A stretch of DNA of 56,657 nucleotides from Lachnospiraceae bacterium (GTDB lineage Bacteria; Bacillota; Clostridia; Lachnospirales; Lachnospiraceae). The position numbers and the translations under genes are program-made. The stretch spans positions 1-56,657 of the forward strand of contig JAFZGJ010000135.1 in the NCBI GenBank assembly GCA_017555455.1, in the 5' to 3' direction. Positions 54,613 to 56,657 of the stretch are shown here, in pieces. Numbering within the stretch: position 1 is the first letter of the stretch; every line of letters begins with the position of its first letter. The notes beneath the pieces are model-generated. The model made no database searches. It had not been told where the DNA came from and worked only from the letters and a program-made list of their open reading frames with translations.

Positions 54613-56044
54613 TTTGCTGTCCATGTTGATACATATAATCAACAGTATTTTTAGCGGAATATATACAAGTTTATTTCTGAAACCAAAGCATGATAAAAAG
54701 TCAACAGTTATTCTGTGGAGCATAGTCTATTTTCTTATGCAGGTGGTTATATTTGAGGTCATACAGAGTCGCTACCCATTTAAGAATGTGATAAGTGCTA
54801 TTATCAATGTGTTATTAATAGTAGGAATGCAAAGAATATTTTTTCGTAAAGGTACTTCAAGTCAGTTATTTGTATGTTTTAGTTTTGTAGCAGGAAAAGA
54901 GATTGTAAAGTATATTGCCAGCGTATTAAACGTAGTATTGGGTGCAGTTGCAGGAAAGTGGTTGGATGAATTGATTATGCAGGGGCAGATTGTCGCAAAT
55001 AATCATGTAGAATTGGTTACGAATGTAATGCTATATGTGATGTATATTGCCAGTGCAATTCTTTATGCGTTGATTTTGGGAATATATTTGTCATTGATTC
55101 ACAAAAAGTATGTAAGAAAAGAGTATCAGTTACAGATTCGAGAAAATGTATTTTTGATATTACCTTGCATTGTGGCAGTATGTATTTCCATAACTCTGAA
55201 AATGATGATTATTACCGTAGAAAACGGAACAACAACTCTTATTTATGATACGATTCCGGCTACTTTGTTTTGGATTCCTGTGATATGTGTTCTGTTGTTA
55301 GGAACAGTTATAGCCAATGTTATGCTTTTTCAGAATGTGGTGCAGTATCATGAAGAAAACAAAAAAGCCACCTTATTGGAAAATCAGATACAGCAGATGC
55401 AAAAAGAGGTACAGGAGATACAGGATATTTATGCGGATATGCGTGGATTGCGTCACGACTTGAGAGGGCATATCAATAATATTACGCAGTATGTGAAGAA
55501 ACAAAATAATACCGATGTCGAGGAACTGAATGACTATATCAGAAATATGGAAGAAACCGTAAGCAGGTTAGATTTTGTTTATCAGACAGGAAATCCGATT
55601 ACGGATATTATTATTCATCAAAAGAAGCAAGAAGCTGACAGAGCAGGGGTAGAGTTTTTGGTGGATTTTAGTTATCCGAAAGAGCTTCAAATAGATGTGT
55701 ATGATATTGGAGTGATTTTGAATAATGCGTTGGAAAATGCAATCGAAGCTGCGACTCAGATGGAAAGAGATAAATATGTATCATTACATTCTTATGTGAA
55801 GGGAAATCTTTTCTTTGTTGAAGTGGAGAATAGCTTTGCAAGAGAAATTGTAATGAACAAAGAGAGTGGTCTGCCGGAGAGCAGTAAAGCAAATAAGAAA
55901 TCTCATGGAATGGGACTTACTAATATACAGAGGTGTGCAAGGAAGTACAAAGGCGATATTGATATTGTCATTGGAATTTCTAAGCAGGAACAGCAAATAT
56001 TTAATCTTACAATAATGTTGAATGGAAAACCTGTCGGGCCATAA
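54605..56044 (+). CDS. GHKL sensor histidine kinase (system 2)
   Basis: A 479-residue kinase with about six to seven membrane spans (1-245), a coiled coil (ENQIQQMQKEVQEIQDIY, about 258-275), phosphoacceptor His 284 in RGLRHDLRGH, the N box ILNNALENAIEAA near 375 and the glycine box HGMGLTNIQ near 432. It is longer than the kinase of system 1. No cognate peptide gene is seen. Its stop codon lies inside the following terminator hairpin. Confidence 0.92.
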   Translation: MFSLLSMLIHIINSIFSGIYTSLFLKPKHDKKSTVILWSIVYFLMQVVIFEVIQSRYPFKNVISAIINVLLIVGMQRIFFRKGTSSQLFVCFSFVAGKEIVKYIASVLNVVLGAVAGKWLDELIMQGQIVANNHVELVTNVMLYVMYIASAILYALILGIYLSLIHKKYVRKEYQLQIRENVFLILPCIVAVCISITLKMMIITVENGTTTLIYDTIPATLFWIPVICVLLLGTVIANVMLFQNVVQYHEENKKATLLENQIQQMQKEVQEIQDIYADMRGLRHDLRGHINNITQYVKKQNNTDVEELNDYIRNMEETVSRLDFVYQTGNPITDIIIHQKKQEADRAGVEFLVDFSYPKELQIDVYDIGVILNNALENAIEAATQMERDKYVSLHSYVKGNLFFVEVENSFAREIVMNKESGLPESSKANKKSHGMGLTNIQRCARKYKGDIDIVIGISKQEQQIFNLTIMLNGKPVGP

Positions 56045-56060
56045 GGCTTGGCAGGTTTTT
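56027..56060 (+). terminator. Terminator after two-component system 2
   Basis: AACCTGTC-GGCC pairs with GGCT-GGCAGGTT around ATAA; the T run leads directly into the operator at 56059. Confidence 0.8.
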
Positions 56061-56088
56061 CACACCCAAAATGGAGTAGTTCACTCCT
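56059..56088 (+). promoter_or_regulatory. Second system-2 operator, before the DUF6033 gene
   Basis: TTCACACCC (56059-56067) and TTCACTCCT (56080-56088) keep the 21-base period of the 53771 pair. The site sits directly after a terminator, as in the first copy, and 79 bases before the next start. Confidence 0.7.
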
Positions 56089-56166
56089 TTGCTATGAAAT
56101 CCGTGTTGTAAAGTTCCGATAAGGGATGTAGAAGCAGTAAATTTTAGAAAGGTTTAGGTGATTTAT

Positions 56167-56657
56167 ATGTCAATGGAGATTAGTAGCAATTACGGAGCAT
56201 ATACAGATTATTCTACAGAAACAAAGAAAAATAGTGTTGCAGATGTTACGGCAGATAAACAAAAAACAGAAAAGTCATATAGTAATACTAGGGAGTATAA
56301 GGACTACCTGACAGAAAAATATAACTGTTTAAAAAGTAAGGATTATTCGGTTGAGATAAACAGCTCTCTTATTTCAAAGGCAGCGAAAGATGAAAAGACT
56401 GCACAGTGGCTGGAATATAATTTGTCTTTAATTCCTGAAACAGTAGAAAAGACAAAAGCGATGGTAGAAGCACGTGGTGCAAAGGTAATAAGTCATAGTA
56501 TTAAGATTAATGGATATGACAGCATGACGGCAGAACTGTGTACAAGAGTTGAGGCAGATCCCGGAACAGAGAAGGCAAAGGAAAATCTGGAAAAGAAACT
56601 TGAGAAGATAAGAGAAGAAAAGAAAGAGGAAAAGAAAAAAGCAGAAGAAAAGTTGGC
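56167..56657 (+). CDS. DUF6033 family protein, cut by window end
   Basis: At least 163 residues, open at the window edge. It starts MSMEISSNYGAYTDY, the N-terminal pattern of the array. DYSVEINSSLISKAAKDEKTAQWLEYNLSLIPE (about 58-90) is the core signature of DUF6033, a Lachnospiraceae-rich family of unknown function; the C-terminus becomes highly charged (Lys/Glu). The paired operator upstream places it under two-component system 2. Confidence 0.8.
   Translation, partial: MSMEISSNYGAYTDYSTETKKNSVADVTADKQKTEKSYSNTREYKDYLTEKYNCLKSKDYSVEINSSLISKAAKDEKTAQWLEYNLSLIPETVEKTKAMVEARGAKVISHSIKINGYDSMTAELCTRVEADPGTEKAKENLEKKLEKIREEKKEEKKKAEEKL

Overview
The window reads as the chromosome of a low-GC, Gram-positive Clostridia member, most likely a Lachnospiraceae gut anaerobe. 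This rests on the gene order rpsB-tsf ... pyrH-frr-uppS-cdsA-dxr-rseP-murE-priA-def-fmt-(YugP-like peptidase)-rsmB-rlmN-prpC-prkC-rsgA, the strong AGGAGG ribosome binding sites, and the DUF5688 and DUF6033 accessory families. All supported genes lie on the + strand. No rRNA, tRNA or CRISPR array was seen.

Bases 1-29017 are core genome. rpsB and tsf (separated by a perfect palindrome) are followed by a cyclic-di-GMP pair (GGDEF, then a double-HD/HD-GYP protein), pepT and a lipoprotein. Next comes an envelope group (MBOAT acyltransferase, DHHW partner, membrane-anchored polysaccharide deacetylase, bactofilin). The classical translation, isoprenoid, lipid and peptidoglycan run from pyrH to murE follows, then priA, def, fmt, a zinc peptidase, rsmB, rlmN, the PP2C phosphatase, the PASTA kinase and rsgA.

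After rsgA the organisation changes. An eight-codon ORF and a tandem 11-bp repeat at 29.03-29.19 kb look like the left end of a mobile element whose integrase and right end lie beyond the window. Its first cargo (29.69-35.02 kb) is a tight five-gene operon: a controller-like Xre regulator with a palindrome inside its own promoter, a DNA methyltransferase fused to a target-recognition-like domain, a winged-helix-like protein, a DUF2791/BREX-type P-loop ATPase and a C-terminal PD-(D/E)XK nuclease. I do not recognise this combination as a named defence system; it is the best candidate for an undescribed system.

Bases 35.0-40.5 kb hold a 45-bp direct repeat, a probable structured RNA with two GNRA-type hairpins and a crossing helix, and a replication/maintenance module: DUF5688, two Cys-rich proteins, a RepA_N initiator with 23-bp iterons inside its gene, a hairpin cluster, SSB and a nucleotidyltransferase-fold protein. 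This suits an integrative element able to replicate as a circle.

Bases 40.6-56.7 kb hold two complete LytTR-regulator/GHKL-kinase pairs flanking a BlaI/M56 pair and a same-strand array of signal-peptide-less proteins with related N-termini. These include a DUF6033 protein and one gene broken by two in-frame stops. Each two-component system has a paired direct repeat in front of itself and another in front of the next transcription unit. This suggests two parallel sensory circuits controlling the array and its neighbours. The output of the array is unknown.
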